From: an uncultured Eubacterium sp.
GTDB lineage: Bacteria > Bacillota > Clostridia > Lachnospirales > Lachnospiraceae
Reading direction: 5' to 3'
DNA: 64,000 bases
Assembly: GCA_910584645.1 (NCBI GenBank)
Contig: CAJUAU010000016.1
Span: forward strand, 3,963-67,962
How positions within the stretch are numbered: position 1 is the first letter of the stretch; every line of letters begins with the position of its first letter. Made by a program: the position numbers and the translations under genes. Under the pieces are notes generated by a model. It had not been told where the DNA came from and did no database searches. It was given only the letters and a program-made list of their open reading frames with translations. Below, one piece after another: positions 16,758 through 26,056 of this stretch.

Positions 16758-18500
16758 ATGAAACTGGACCGATTAGTAGGAGACAGATTTAAAGAGAGAC
16801 CGTCTGACTGTGTGGTAGAGAGCCACGCTCTGATGGTCCGCGGAGGCTACATGAAAAATATGGCAAATGGTATTTATTCCCAGTATCCGCCTCTGCGGAG
16901 GGTGACGGCAAAGATTGAAAACATTATCCGGGAAGAGATGGATGGGATCGACGGGCAGGAAGTTCTGTTCCCTGTAACACTTCCTGGCAGTCTCTGGGAG
17001 GAATCCGGCAGGTTTCAGAGTGTGGGGAGCGAGCTCCTTCGTTTTAAGGACCGCAATCATTCCCAGATGCTGCTGGGAATGACCCATGAGGAAGCAGCAG
17101 TACATCTGGTGCGTGAATATGCCAATACCTATACCAAATATCCTTTTATGATCTATCAGATCCAGACGAAGTTCCGGGATGAGGCACGTCCCCGCGCCGG
17201 GTTGATCCGGGTGCGTGAGTTTACGATGAAGGATGCCTATTCTTTTCATACTTCCCAGGAGGATCTGGAACAATATTATGACAGATGCTATAAGGCATAT
17301 CAGCGTATCTTTGCCAGGGCTGGGATTCCGGAAGTGGTTGTGGTTGCTTCGGATTCCGGCATGATGGGCGGAAGTGTTTCTCACGAATACATGCTCCTTA
17401 CTCCAATGGGTGAGGATTCCATCGTGCTGTGTGGCGAGTGTGATTTCCGCTCCAATATGGAAGCTGCCGAGTGTATTATTGAAAATAACCAGCCTCTTGC
17501 CCAGGCGGAACTGACCCTGGTGGACACACCAGATAAACATACCATTGATGATGTATGCGAGTTCTTACATCTTCCGGTGGAGAATTCCTGTAAAGCGGTA
17601 GTTTATCAGCGCAACGAGGACGATTCTTATGTGGTTGTATTTCTCCGCGGGGATCTGGAGGCGAATGAAACTAAGATCACCAATTATCTGGGCGGTGCCA
17701 TTCATCCGGCAGTGATCACACCGGAGTGTGGACTTGCTGCCGGTTCCATCGGGCCATATAATCTCAATGGAGATTATACAGTGCTTTATGATAAATCCCT
17801 GGAGGGGATCGACAACCTCTGCTGCGGTGGTAATGTAGATGGAAAGCATTACACAGGACTGGATATGAAACGGGATATGCCGGAGGCAGAGTACGGTGAC
17901 TTTGCCAAAGCAGTAGAGGGGGGGATCTGTCCCTGCTGTGGGAAGAAGTCTTTGAGAATTGAGAGAGGAATTGAAGTTGGGAATATATTCCAGCTCGGAA
18001 CGAAATACACGAAGACGATGGGAATGGAATATCTGGACAGCGAGGGAGAAAAACATAATCCCATCATGGGCTGTTATGGCATCGGCGTAGGCCGTCTGGC
18101 GGCTTCCGTCTGTGAAGTGAGCCGGGATGAGTACGGTCCCATCTGGCCGATCACCATAGCGCCATGGGAAGTTCATCTTTGCTGTGTGCGCTCGGATGAT
18201 GAGGAGTGCAGAGGCTTTGCTGATAAGCTCTATGAGGAGTTACAGAAAAAGCGTATCGATGTCATCTACGATGACCGGAATGTAAGGGCAGGTGCCATGT
18301 TCTCTGACGCGGATCTGCTGGGAGTACCGGTGCGTGTCGTGGTAAGCCCGAGAAATATGAAAAACGGCTGTGTGGAGATCACAACCAGGGATAAGTCTGT
18401 CAGCAGGCAGGCAGAGCTTGCCCATGCCGCAGAGGCAGTACAGGAGCTGGTAGAAGAACTGTACGCAAAGATCAATGAGAGTGCAGAAGCATTTCGATAA
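16758..18500 (+). CDS. proS: Prolyl-tRNA synthetase (bacterial type)
   Basis: A 580-residue class II aminoacyl-tRNA synthetase. Motif 2 (KFRDEARPRAGLIRVREFTMKDAYSFH), an editing insertion between motifs 2 and 3 (about residues 230-390), motif 3 (GIGVGRLAASVCEV) and the C-terminal anticodon-binding domain are recognisable. The cysteines CGECDF and CPCCGK in the insertion suggest bound zinc in this lineage. GAAGGAGGAG precedes the ATG. The last 53 bases are duplicated directly downstream. That duplication sits past the stop codon and does not change the protein. Confidence 0.96.
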   Translation: MKLDRLVGDRFKERPSDCVVESHALMVRGGYMKNMANGIYSQYPPLRRVTAKIENIIREEMDGIDGQEVLFPVTLPGSLWEESGRFQSVGSELLRFKDRNHSQMLLGMTHEEAAVHLVREYANTYTKYPFMIYQIQTKFRDEARPRAGLIRVREFTMKDAYSFHTSQEDLEQYYDRCYKAYQRIFARAGIPEVVVVASDSGMMGGSVSHEYMLLTPMGEDSIVLCGECDFRSNMEAAECIIENNQPLAQAELTLVDTPDKHTIDDVCEFLHLPVENSCKAVVYQRNEDDSYVVVFLRGDLEANETKITNYLGGAIHPAVITPECGLAAGSIGPYNLNGDYTVLYDKSLEGIDNLCCGGNVDGKHYTGLDMKRDMPEAEYGDFAKAVEGGICPCCGKKSLRIERGIEVGNIFQLGTKYTKTMGMEYLDSEGEKHNPIMGCYGIGVGRLAASVCEVSRDEYGPIWPITIAPWEVHLCCVRSDDEECRGFADKLYEELQKKRIDVIYDDRNVRAGAMFSDADLLGVPVRVVVSPRNMKNGCVEITTRDKSVSRQAELAHAAEAVQELVEELYAKINESAEAFR

Positions 18501-18577
18501 GATAGAGAGAGTATGGCACAGAGACTGGTAGAAGAGCTGTACGCAAAGATCAATGAGAGTGCAGAAGCATTTCGATA
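18447..18577 (+). repeat. Tandem duplication of the 3' end of proS
   Basis: Bases 18447-18499 are repeated at 18525-18577 with only one or two differences, at a 78-base (26-codon) period. The first copy is the coding end of proS. The second lies just past its stop codon and stays in the same frame, with its own stop (TAG) at the same place. Sequence between the copies is only partly similar. Confidence 0.9.
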
Positions 18578-18578
18578 G
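18513..18578 (+). CDS. 21-codon micro-ORF copying the ProS C-terminus
   Basis: Within the duplicated segment, ATG 18513 opens a frame MAQRLVEELYAKINESAEAF ending with Arg and TAG. It differs from the ProS tail only in its first residues. It is in frame with proS, so read-through of the proS stop (TAA, 18498) would add 26 residues. A purine-rich GATAGAGAGAG precedes the ATG. It may not be translated; it is listed because the frame and spacing are preserved. Confidence 0.25.
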   Translation: MAQRLVEELYAKINESAEAFR

Positions 18579-18617
18579 ACTGACTGGAACATATCCCAGG
18601 CAGGGAAAGGAAATAAC

Positions 18618-21053
18618 ATGTCCATGAATTTTAGAGAGTATATCAGACAGGGGTTTGTTTTTCTGGATGGAGCTACCGGATCCAACCTTCAGGAGCATGG
18701 AATGCAGGCAGGAGACTGTCCGGAGACATGGATCCTGGAGCATCCGGATGTGTTTGTGGAACTTCAGAAAGGATATATCCAGGCAGGCAGTGATGTGCTG
18801 TATGCACCAACATTTACCTGCAACCGCATCAAACTGGCAGAGTACGGTCTGGAAGACCGTCTGGAGGAGATGACGGCGGAGCTGGTGGGACTGTCGAGAC
18901 GGGCCGTAGAAGAGAGCGGTACGGCAAGGCAGATCTATATCGCCGGGGATATGACCATGACGGGGGAGCAGCTCTATCCCATGGGGACCCTGTCCTTTGA
19001 AGAACTGGTGGACGTGTACAAAGAACAGGTGGGGGCGCTGATGGCAGCGGGAGTGGATCTCTTTGCCGTGGAGACGATGATGAGCCTTCAGGAATGCCGC
19101 GGAGCGGTGCTTGCCATCAAGGAGACCTGTGGGGATGAACTGCCTGTGATGGTGACTCTTACCTTTCAGGAGGATGGAAGGACCCTTTATGGAACCAGTC
19201 CGGAGACAGCGGCGATCGTGCTGGAGGCGATGGGCGTGGATGCCGTGGGGGTAAACTGCTCCGCCGGTCCGGATAAAATGGTGGACCTCATTCAGAGGAT
19301 GGAGAAAATGACAGGGATCCCGCTGGTAGTCAAACCCAATGCCGGACTGCCCAAGTTAGTGGATGGCAGGACGGTTTATGATATGGAAGCGGAAGAATTT
19401 TCTGAGAATATGCTGCCTCTGGTGAAGAGGGGCGCCACGGTCCTCGGCGGCTGTTGTGGAACCACGCCGGAACATATTAGAAAACTCAGGGAGAGACTTG
19501 CTGATGAAGTTCCAGTGTTCCCAGAGAAAAAGAATGTCCGGGCGCTGACCAACGAGAGAAATTATGTAGAAATTGATCTGGAGGGAACCTTTTCCATTGT
19601 AGGTGAGCGCATCAATCCTACCGGAAAAAAGGAACTTCAGGCACAGCTTCGGGAGGGAGAACTGGAGCTGGTGGTGTCTATGGCGGAAGAACAGGTGGAA
19701 AAGGGAGCCCGGATCCTGGATGTCAATATGGGAATGAATGGGATTGATGAAAAGGAGATGATGCTCCAGGCTATTTATGAGCTGACGCTGGCGGTAGATG
19801 TTCCTCTTAGTATTGATTCCAGCTATGTGGAAGTGGTGGAACAGGCGCTTAGGATCTATCCGGGAAGGGCGCTGATCAATTCTATTTCTCTCGAACCAGA
19901 GAAGTTTGAAAAACTGATCCCGGCGGCAAAAAAATACGGAGCCATGTTTATCCTGCTTCCGTTGTCGGACCAGGGGCTTCCGGAAAATATTGAAGAAAAG
20001 AAAGAGATCATCCATAAGATCCTGGATGAGGCGAAAGGTCTCGGCTTGTCCGAGCGGGATATCGTAGTTGACGGACTGGTGGGGACCATCGGAGCCAATA
20101 AGAGGGCGGCGCTGGAAGTGTTAGAGACCATCCGCTACTGCCGGGAGGAGCTGGGAACAGCGACGGTCTGCGGGCTCTCTAATATTTCTTTTGGACTTCC
20201 GGAAAGGCAGTTTGTCAACAGCGCATTTCTGACGATGGCGATCGCTGCCGGGCTGACGATGGCCATCGCGAATCCCAACCAGACCCTGCTGGCCAATGCG
20301 GCGCTGGCGTCGGACCTGCTCCTGAATAAGCCGGAAGCAGATCTAAAGTATATCAACGGTGTGGCAAAAGCACAGATCTCAGCAGAAGTGCCTGAAAAGA
20401 CCCAGGCTCAGGAAGAGGCGGGAGCCCACCCTCTCTTTACTGCTGTAGTCAAGGGGAAAGAAGGACAGGTGCTGGAACTGGTAAAAAAGGAACTGGATGG
20501 GGGAGGATCCCCGGCGGCGATCATAGACTCCTGTCTGATCCCGGCGATCAATCATGTGGGTGAGCTCTTTGAAAAGGGGACTTATTTTCTTCCACAGCTG
20601 ATCGCCAGTGCAGAGACGATGGAAAAGGCGATCGATCATCTGGAGCCGCTGCTGGCAAAAGAACGGGGCAGTGAAAAGCTGGATACGGTCGTTATGGCGA
20701 CGGTAAAAGGAGATATTCACGACATCGGAAAGAATCTGGTGGTGCTCATGCTGAAAAATTACGGCTATGAGGTCATTGATCTGGGAAAAGATGTGGAGAG
20801 CCAGGAAATCCTGGACAGGGCAAAAGAAGAGAAGGCTGCTGTGATCGGCCTCTCGGCTCTGATGACTACAACGATGACGGAGATGAAGCATCTGGTGGAG
20901 ATGGCGAAGGAGCAGGGATGCCAGGCAAAGATCATTATCGGAGGCGCTGTTGTCACCGAGAGTTATGCTCAGGAGATCGGGGCAGACGGATATTCTAAGG
21001 ATGCCAGGGAGGCAGTGAAGTTAGTGAACCGTCTGCTGGGACATGAAATGTAA
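18618..21053 (+). CDS. metH: Cobalamin-dependent methionine synthase, short form
   Basis: An 811-residue modular enzyme that moves a methyl group from methyltetrahydrofolate to homocysteine through cobalamin. Order of modules: homocysteine-binding barrel (about 1-300; zinc Cys in VGVNCS and GGCCGT), pterin-binding barrel (about 315-585; GERINPTGKK, DVNMG), helical cap (about 600-680) and B12-binding domain (about 690-811; DIHDIGKN with the cobalt-ligating His). The C-terminal AdoMet reactivation domain of E. coli MetH (1227 residues) is absent, as in many Firmicutes. A separate reactivation protein is then expected; none is seen in this window. Confidence 0.95.
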   Translation: MSMNFREYIRQGFVFLDGATGSNLQEHGMQAGDCPETWILEHPDVFVELQKGYIQAGSDVLYAPTFTCNRIKLAEYGLEDRLEEMTAELVGLSRRAVEESGTARQIYIAGDMTMTGEQLYPMGTLSFEELVDVYKEQVGALMAAGVDLFAVETMMSLQECRGAVLAIKETCGDELPVMVTLTFQEDGRTLYGTSPETAAIVLEAMGVDAVGVNCSAGPDKMVDLIQRMEKMTGIPLVVKPNAGLPKLVDGRTVYDMEAEEFSENMLPLVKRGATVLGGCCGTTPEHIRKLRERLADEVPVFPEKKNVRALTNERNYVEIDLEGTFSIVGERINPTGKKELQAQLREGELELVVSMAEEQVEKGARILDVNMGMNGIDEKEMMLQAIYELTLAVDVPLSIDSSYVEVVEQALRIYPGRALINSISLEPEKFEKLIPAAKKYGAMFILLPLSDQGLPENIEEKKEIIHKILDEAKGLGLSERDIVVDGLVGTIGANKRAALEVLETIRYCREELGTATVCGLSNISFGLPERQFVNSAFLTMAIAAGLTMAIANPNQTLLANAALASDLLLNKPEADLKYINGVAKAQISAEVPEKTQAQEEAGAHPLFTAVVKGKEGQVLELVKKELDGGGSPAAIIDSCLIPAINHVGELFEKGTYFLPQLIASAETMEKAIDHLEPLLAKERGSEKLDTVVMATVKGDIHDIGKNLVVLMLKNYGYEVIDLGKDVESQEILDRAKEEKAAVIGLSALMTTTMTEMKHLVEMAKEQGCQAKIIIGGAVVTESYAQEIGADGYSKDAREAVKLVNRLLGHEM

Positions 21054-21101
21054 ATAAGTCTGTCCATTCAGGCAGGCATTACCATAAAGGAAAGTCAGAA
21101 A

Positions 21102-22037
21102 ATGAAGATGATCGATGTGATTATACCGGTCTACCGGCCGGATGAAAAGCTGGAACAGTTGATTGAGAAGTTAAATACCCAGACCAGGAAGCCGGAGCAT
21201 GTGTTCTTTATGCAGACACTGGTGGGAGGCGAAGAGGACGAGCGGGTACGGAAGATACTCGAGAAGGCGGACCGGGGGAAGACCGTGACCCTGCCAAAGA
21301 GCGAATTTGACCACGGTGGCACGAGAAATCTGGGGGCCTCTCTCTCAAAGGCGGACTACATGCTGTTTATGACCCAGGATGCCGTTCCGGCGCAGGACAC
21401 GCTGGTGGAAAAACTTTGTGCTTCCTTTGAGATCCATGACCGGGTGGCGGCAGCCTATGGAAGGCAGCTGCCAGGAGAGCAGTCGGGGGTGATCGAGAGA
21501 TATACCAGAGAGTTTAATTATCCGCCGGAGAGCTCTGTGAAGGAGAAAGCAGATCTGGACAGGCTAGGGATCAAAACCTTTTTCTGTTCCAATGTATGTG
21601 CCATGTACCGCCGGGATATTTACGAGAAACTGGGAGGATTTGTCACCCGGACGATTTTTAATGAGGATATGATCTTTGCGGCGGGGCTCATCCAGGCGGG
21701 GTACCGCATCGCTTATGCGGCGGAGGCAGAGGTGGTCCACTCCCATAAATACACTTACTGGCAGCAGCTGACAAGAAATTTTGACCTGGCTGTCTCCCAG
21801 AGACAGTATCGGCAGATCTTTGAACAGGTCCGCTCCGAATCGGAGGGGATGAGACTGGTAAAGGATACGATGAAATATCTGATGAAACATGGAAAATGGT
21901 ACCTGATCCCCGATCTGGTACTGCAGAGCGGTTTCAAATGGATGGGCTACAAACTTGGACTGCGGTACGAGAGTCTTCCCGCAGGATTGGTGAAAAAGTT
22001 CAGCATGAACAAAAGTTATTGGAATGAGAGGTGTTGA
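21102..22037 (+). CDS. Family 2 glycosyltransferase, rhamnosyltransferase-like
   Basis: A 311-residue GT-A enzyme. IDVIIPVYRPDEKLEQLIEKLNTQT at the N-terminus starts the nucleotide-sugar fold; the DXD-like acidic site is at TQDAVP (about 91-96). SEFDHGGTRNLGASLSKADY and IFNEDMIFAAGLIQAGYRI are typical of rhamnosyl-transferring GT2 proteins. It probably adds a sugar to a cell wall or surface polysaccharide at the inner membrane face. It overlaps the next glycosyltransferase, and an LCP ligase follows, so the three likely serve one polymer. Confidence 0.87.
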   Translation: MKMIDVIIPVYRPDEKLEQLIEKLNTQTRKPEHVFFMQTLVGGEEDERVRKILEKADRGKTVTLPKSEFDHGGTRNLGASLSKADYMLFMTQDAVPAQDTLVEKLCASFEIHDRVAAAYGRQLPGEQSGVIERYTREFNYPPESSVKEKADLDRLGIKTFFCSNVCAMYRRDIYEKLGGFVTRTIFNEDMIFAAGLIQAGYRIAYAAEAEVVHSHKYTYWQQLTRNFDLAVSQRQYRQIFEQVRSESEGMRLVKDTMKYLMKHGKWYLIPDLVLQSGFKWMGYKLGLRYESLPAGLVKKFSMNKSYWNERC

Positions 22038-22038
22038 T

Positions 22039-22959
22039 GTGGCAGAAGTTCACATTGTATTGACGACCTACAACGGGGAAAAATATATCAGGGAGCAGCT
22101 GGACTCTATTCTGGCAAATACGGTTCAGGATGTGACGGTGGAGATCTGCGACGATGGTTCCACGGATTCTACACTGGATATTGCCAGGGAGTACGCGGGG
22201 CGGTATGATCAGATTTCCTTGTATCAAAATGAAAAAAATCTGGGATATACGAAAAATTTTCTTGAAGGCATCAAGCGGAGCAGGAGCCCATATATCATGC
22301 TGTGCGACCAGGATGATATATGGCACCAGGATAAGATTGAAAAGACGCTCCGGCGGATGAAGGAAATGGAGTTTCAGAGCGGGACTGACATCCCCTTGAT
22401 GGTATTCACGGATGCCATGAATTTTGACAGTGGCAGCGGGGAAGAGCTGGGTTCCTTTCATAAAAGCAGCCGTCTGGATGTAAAAAGGCTTGACAGTGCC
22501 CATCTTTTTATGGAAAATAAATGTATCGGCTGTACGGTTATGTTGAATGGGGCGATCCGGGGGTATCTGCAGGAGCTTCCAAATGAAATCCGGGTTCATG
22601 ACTGGTGGCTTGCTCTGATCTGCAGTAACTTTGGAAAAATTTCCTATATTGAAGAAACTACCTTGCATTATCGGCAGCACAGTGGTAATATGATTGGCGG
22701 AAGCGATTTTTCAGACTATGTGAAGACACGTATTTCAGACCTGCGCAGCCAGCGTCAGGTGATCCGGCAGACATTTCTGCAGGGAAAGGCATTTTACAGG
22801 GTGTTTGGAAACAGGCTTTCTGGGGAAAAAAGGAAGATTGCACAACGTTTTGCTGGAATGGCAGAGGAGGGTGCGGTCCGTCGAAGGGTAGATATGATAC
22901 GTTTTGGTTTTTGTAAAAGTGGTTTTGTGAGAAATGCAGCGCTGTTCTGGCTGATCTGA
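22039..22959 (+). CDS. Family 2 glycosyltransferase
   Basis: A 306-residue GT-A enzyme: VHIVLTTYNGEKYIREQLDSIL, then CDDGSTDSTL, and the DXD motif in MLCDQDDIWHQDKI (about 86-99), typical of rhamnosyltransferase-like GT2. GTG at 22039 is preferred: GAGAGGTG lies just upstream, five bases away, and the protein then starts like its relatives (AEVHIVLTTYNG). An ATG at 22024 overlapping the upstream gene is also possible. Paired with the preceding glycosyltransferase and an LCP protein. Confidence 0.87.
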   Translation: MAEVHIVLTTYNGEKYIREQLDSILANTVQDVTVEICDDGSTDSTLDIAREYAGRYDQISLYQNEKNLGYTKNFLEGIKRSRSPYIMLCDQDDIWHQDKIEKTLRRMKEMEFQSGTDIPLMVFTDAMNFDSGSGEELGSFHKSSRLDVKRLDSAHLFMENKCIGCTVMLNGAIRGYLQELPNEIRVHDWWLALICSNFGKISYIEETTLHYRQHSGNMIGGSDFSDYVKTRISDLRSQRQVIRQTFLQGKAFYRVFGNRLSGEKRKIAQRFAGMAEEGAVRRRVDMIRFGFCKSGFVRNAALFWLI

Positions 22960-23033
22960 CAGAACCCGGGAAGATGCCTGAGCCGCTGTGCGGATCTGGC
23001 CGGCAGGCATGAAGGCAGGAAACGGAGGATAAA

Positions 23034-24071
23034 ATGGCAAAGAAAAATAAATCCGGAAAAAAAAGAGTAGTAGGGAAAGTGTTTCTAGTGATCGGGATCA
23101 TTATCAGCATGGCAGCAGGAAGTATGCTGGCGGCGGCACAGCACGAGGTGAACGGTTCTCTAAACCTCTTAAATTTTGACAAGAAAAACTCTCTGGATAA
23201 GGTGGACGTATCCAAGTATGATACCGTCAGTGATTCAGAGATCATAAATATCCTTTTGGTGGGAGCGGACAAAAACCTGGATGAGCAGAATGCTGGGGGA
23301 GCGGCGAGGCGTTCTGACTCAATGATGATCGCCACACTGGATATGAAACACAAAAAACTGAAAGTTACGTCTCTGATGAGGGATATGTATGTAGAGATCC
23401 CAGGATATGGGAGCCGCAAGCTGAATGCGGCATATTCGTTAGAGGGGATCAAGCTTCTCTATGAGACCATTGCGAAAAATTTTGGGATTAAGATGAAAGG
23501 GTATGCAGAAGTGAATTTTGATGCCTTTGTGGAAGTGATCAATGCGGTGGGTGGAGTGGAGGCTACACTGACTGAATCTGAAGCAGTAAACTTAAATGAT
23601 ACCAATTATATCAAACGTAAGAAATATAGAAATGTAAAAGTAGGAAAACAGGTTCTGAATGGTTACCAGGCTCTGGGCTACTGCCGGATCCGGCATGGAA
23701 AATGGAAAAATGGCCATTATCCGGCTGTTCTTACGGCCTCCGGCAAGGGGGATGATTATGGAAGGGCAGAGAGACAGCGTCTTGTGATCCAGGCCCTCCT
23801 GAAGAAAGTAAAATCCATGTCACCAGCCAAGTGGTTTGATCTGGTGGATATCATCCTTCCCAACGTAAAGACGGATCTGGATAAGGATGACATCAAGTCC
23901 TATCTGATGGCAGTTGTGAAGATGGGAACCACAGAACTCAAACAATTCAGTCTTCCGATCCAGAATGGCTATACCAGCCAGAAGATCAATGGAGAGGACT
24001 GTCTGGTACCGGATCTGCCAAAGAATAGAGAGGCGCTGGAGAAATTCATTTTTGAAAAGCAAAAAAAATGA
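23034..24071 (+). CDS. LCP (LytR-CpsA-Psr) family protein
   Basis: A 345-residue membrane-anchored phosphotransferase. One membrane segment lies at about residues 13-34. The LCP domain follows with NILLVGADKNL, RRSDSMMIATLDMKHKKLKVTSLMRDMYVEIPGYG, KLNAAYSLEG, FDAFVEVINAVGGVE and RERQRLVIQALL-type blocks (here GRAERQRLVIQAL). LCP enzymes attach undecaprenyl-linked glycopolymers to peptidoglycan. Its place behind two glycosyltransferases fits a role in joining their product to the wall. GGAGG precedes the ATG. Confidence 0.92.
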   Translation: MAKKNKSGKKRVVGKVFLVIGIIISMAAGSMLAAAQHEVNGSLNLLNFDKKNSLDKVDVSKYDTVSDSEIINILLVGADKNLDEQNAGGAARRSDSMMIATLDMKHKKLKVTSLMRDMYVEIPGYGSRKLNAAYSLEGIKLLYETIAKNFGIKMKGYAEVNFDAFVEVINAVGGVEATLTESEAVNLNDTNYIKRKKYRNVKVGKQVLNGYQALGYCRIRHGKWKNGHYPAVLTASGKGDDYGRAERQRLVIQALLKKVKSMSPAKWFDLVDIILPNVKTDLDKDDIKSYLMAVVKMGTTELKQFSLPIQNGYTSQKINGEDCLVPDLPKNREALEKFIFEKQKK

Positions 24072-24105
24072 TGCGGGAAACGGATGAATGAAATCGCCTG
24101 CCGGG

Positions 24106-24134
24106 TTGACAATCTTCCTTGAAATTGGTAAAAT
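24106..24134 (+). promoter_or_regulatory. Sigma-A promoter of ilvH
   Basis: TTGACA (24106-24111) and TAAAAT (24129-24134) with a 17-base spacer, directly upstream of ilvH. The leader is only about 30 bases, too short for a T-box. Confidence 0.78.
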
Positions 24135-24168
24135 AGTTGTTTGAAAAGCAAGTTAAGGAGTGAATCTA

Positions 24169-24657
24169 ATGAGAAAGATGGTATTGTCCATTTTGATAGA
24201 TAATACACCGGGGGCACTATCCCGGGTAGTGGGGCTGTTTAGCAGACGAGGCTATAATATTGACAGCCTTACTGTAGGGGAAACCGAAAATACAGCGGTT
24301 TCCAGAATGACGGTGGCAGTGACCGGAGACGGGATCATACTGGATCAGATTGAGAAGCAGATCTGCAAGCTGGAAAATGTGATCCTAGTGAAGGAGCTCA
24401 CCGGGGAAGCTTCTGTGTGCCGGGAGCTTATCCTGGTAAAAGTGGCAGCTTCCAGGGAAGAAAGGCCTTCCATAAACGCCATCGTAGAAATTTTCCGCGC
24501 TAAGATCGTGGATGTTGCTTCGGATTCCATGATGATCGAGCTGACGGGCAACCAGGCGAAGCTGGATGCCTTTACCAAGCTGTTGGACGGCTATGAGATC
24601 CGCGAACTGGTTCGTACAGGAATTACCGGACTGGCGAGAGGACAATTGGAGGAATGA
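24169..24657 (+). CDS. ilvH: Acetolactate synthase regulatory (small) subunit
   Basis: A 162-residue protein with an N-terminal ACT domain (MVLSILIDNTPGALSRVVGLFSRRGYNIDSLTVG) and a second ferredoxin-like domain (about 80-160). It binds valine and modulates the large subunit IlvB, which makes acetolactate in branched-chain amino acid synthesis. ATG at 24169 is taken because AAGGAG lies nine bases upstream; a GTG at 24160 overlaps that site. The large subunit is not next to it. ilvC follows after 94 bases. Confidence 0.94.
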   Translation: MRKMVLSILIDNTPGALSRVVGLFSRRGYNIDSLTVGETENTAVSRMTVAVTGDGIILDQIEKQICKLENVILVKELTGEASVCRELILVKVAASREERPSINAIVEIFRAKIVDVASDSMMIELTGNQAKLDAFTKLLDGYEIRELVRTGITGLARGQLEE

Positions 24658-24751
24658 GACATCAAAGAATGATCTCAGTGTGATACGGGAAACCATCCAC
24701 CGGTAAAACGGCGGGGCTTTATATTAAATTAAATTTAGGAGGAACAGTAAA

Positions 24752-25774
24752 ATGGCAGACGCAAAGATTTTTTATGAGAGTGACTGTAACCTTGGACTTT
24801 TGGATGGCAAGACAATTGCTGTCATCGGTTATGGCAGCCAGGGACATGCACATGCATTAAATGCAAAAGAAAGCGGTTGTAATGTAATTATCGGTTTGTA
24901 TGAAGGCTCTAAATCCTGGGCAAAGGCAGAGGCTCAGGGATTTAAAGTATATACAGCAGCAGAGGCTGCAAAACAGGCAGACATTATCATGATCCTGATC
25001 AACGATGAACTGCAGGCAAAATTGTATAAGGAGTCCATCGAGCCAAACCTTGAGGCTGGCAATATGCTGATGTTTGCTCATGGTTTCAACATTCATTTCG
25101 GACAGATCGTACCTCCGAAAGATGTGGATGTAACAATGATCGCGCCAAAGGGACCAGGACATACGGTACGCAGCGAGTATCAGGCAGGCAAAGGAGTTCC
25201 ATGTCTGGTAGCAGTACATCAGGACGCGACAGGAAAGGCTCAGGATATGGCGCTTGCTTATGCGCTGGCAATCGGTGGTGCAAGAGCTGGTGTGCTTGAG
25301 ACAACCTTCCGTACTGAGACAGAGACAGACCTGTTCGGTGAGCAGGCAGTACTTTGCGGCGGTGTTTGTGCACTGATGCAGGCAGGTTTTGAGACTCTTT
25401 GCGAGGCTGGCTACGATCCACGTAATGCATATTTTGAGTGTATTCACGAGATGAAACTGATCGTTGACCTGATCTATCAGAGTGGTTTTGCGGGAATGCG
25501 TTATTCCATTTCTAACACAGCAGAGTACGGTGATTACATCACAGGTCCAAAGATCATCACAGAAGATACAAAGAAGGCAATGAAGAAGATCCTCAGCGAT
25601 ATTCAGGACGGTTCTTTTGCCAAGGAATTCCTTCTGGATATGTCAGAGGCAGGCGGACAGGCACATTTCAGAGCTATGAGAAAGCTTGCTGCAGAGCATT
25701 CATCTGAGGTTGTAGGGGAAGATATCCGTAAGCTGTACAGCTGGAATGGTGAAGATAAACTGATCAACAACTAA
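24752..25774 (+). CDS. ilvC: Ketol-acid reductoisomerase
   Basis: A 340-residue class I enzyme that isomerises and reduces acetolactate to dihydroxyvalerate. The N-terminal Rossmann motif GYGSQGHAHALNAKESGCNVIIGL precedes the NADPH phosphate-binding region. The C-terminal domain carries the magnesium ligands in ETDLFGEQAVLCGG and the FECIHEMKLIVDLIYQSG helix. GGAGG precedes the ATG. A strong terminator ends the unit, so ilvH-ilvC form a short valine/isoleucine operon. Codon use is strongly biased, consistent with high expression. Confidence 0.96.
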   Translation: MADAKIFYESDCNLGLLDGKTIAVIGYGSQGHAHALNAKESGCNVIIGLYEGSKSWAKAEAQGFKVYTAAEAAKQADIIMILINDELQAKLYKESIEPNLEAGNMLMFAHGFNIHFGQIVPPKDVDVTMIAPKGPGHTVRSEYQAGKGVPCLVAVHQDATGKAQDMALAYALAIGGARAGVLETTFRTETETDLFGEQAVLCGGVCALMQAGFETLCEAGYDPRNAYFECIHEMKLIVDLIYQSGFAGMRYSISNTAEYGDYITGPKIITEDTKKAMKKILSDIQDGSFAKEFLLDMSEAGGQAHFRAMRKLAAEHSSEVVGEDIRKLYSWNGEDKLINN

Positions 25775-25796
25775 TGTGAATTATCAGAACCAATAC

Positions 25797-25830
25797 AGCC
25801 CGGTTGGCATCACACTGACCGGGCTTTTTA
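25797..25830 (+). terminator. Intrinsic terminator of ilvC
   Basis: AGCCCGGT (25797-25804) pairs with ACCGGGCT (25818-25825) and is followed by TTTT. Confidence 0.9.
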
Positions 25831-25850
25831 TTCGTAAAGGCTCAAGCCGT

Positions 25851-25911
25851 GCATTCCAGAAACAATGGCACATTTGTGCTTGCACAAAAATGGGACATTG
25901 TTTCCTGGAAT
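25851..25911. repeat. Long imperfect palindrome
   Basis: ATTCCAG, AAACAATG, CATTT and GTGC on the left pair in order with GCAC, AAATG, CATTGTTT and CTGGAAT on the right around a tiny loop, with small bulges. The whole 60-base segment folds on itself. It has no coding sense and sits directly before the tandem repeats. Confidence 0.7.
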
Positions 25912-25918
25912 ATAGGGC

Positions 25919-26056
25919 GCAGCATAGCGAACGGAGTTCGCATGGATGACGAGCCCGCAGAGCGGGCGAGGAATGCGCACGGCGAAGCTGGGAAGAGCAG
26001 CATAGTGAACGGAGTTCGCATGGATGACGAGCCCGCGGAGCGGGCGAGGAATGCGT
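25919..26056. repeat. Two tandem copies of a structured REP-like repeat
   Basis: AGCATAG-GAACGGAGTTCGCATGG and the following sequence occur at 25921-25976 and again at 25999-26054, a 78-base period, nearly identical. Each copy holds nested dyads: GAAC-GGA-GTTC, GCCCGC-AGA-GCGGGC, and CGCAT/ATGCG flanking the latter. The segment is much richer in GC than its flanks. Apparent reading frames in it are repeats in translation and not genes. Confidence 0.8.

Noticed and set aside
18240..18743. 167-residue minus-strand frame with a repeated motif (SKCFCTLIDLCVQ)
   Set aside because: The motif is the translation of the duplicated proS end on the wrong strand.
24072..24168. Possible T-box or attenuator before ilvH
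   Set aside because: The transcribed leader is about 30 bases and lacks a specifier loop or terminator.
25919..26056. CRISPR array
   Set aside because: Only two units, with dyads inside the units and no spacers of regular length; no cas genes in the window.
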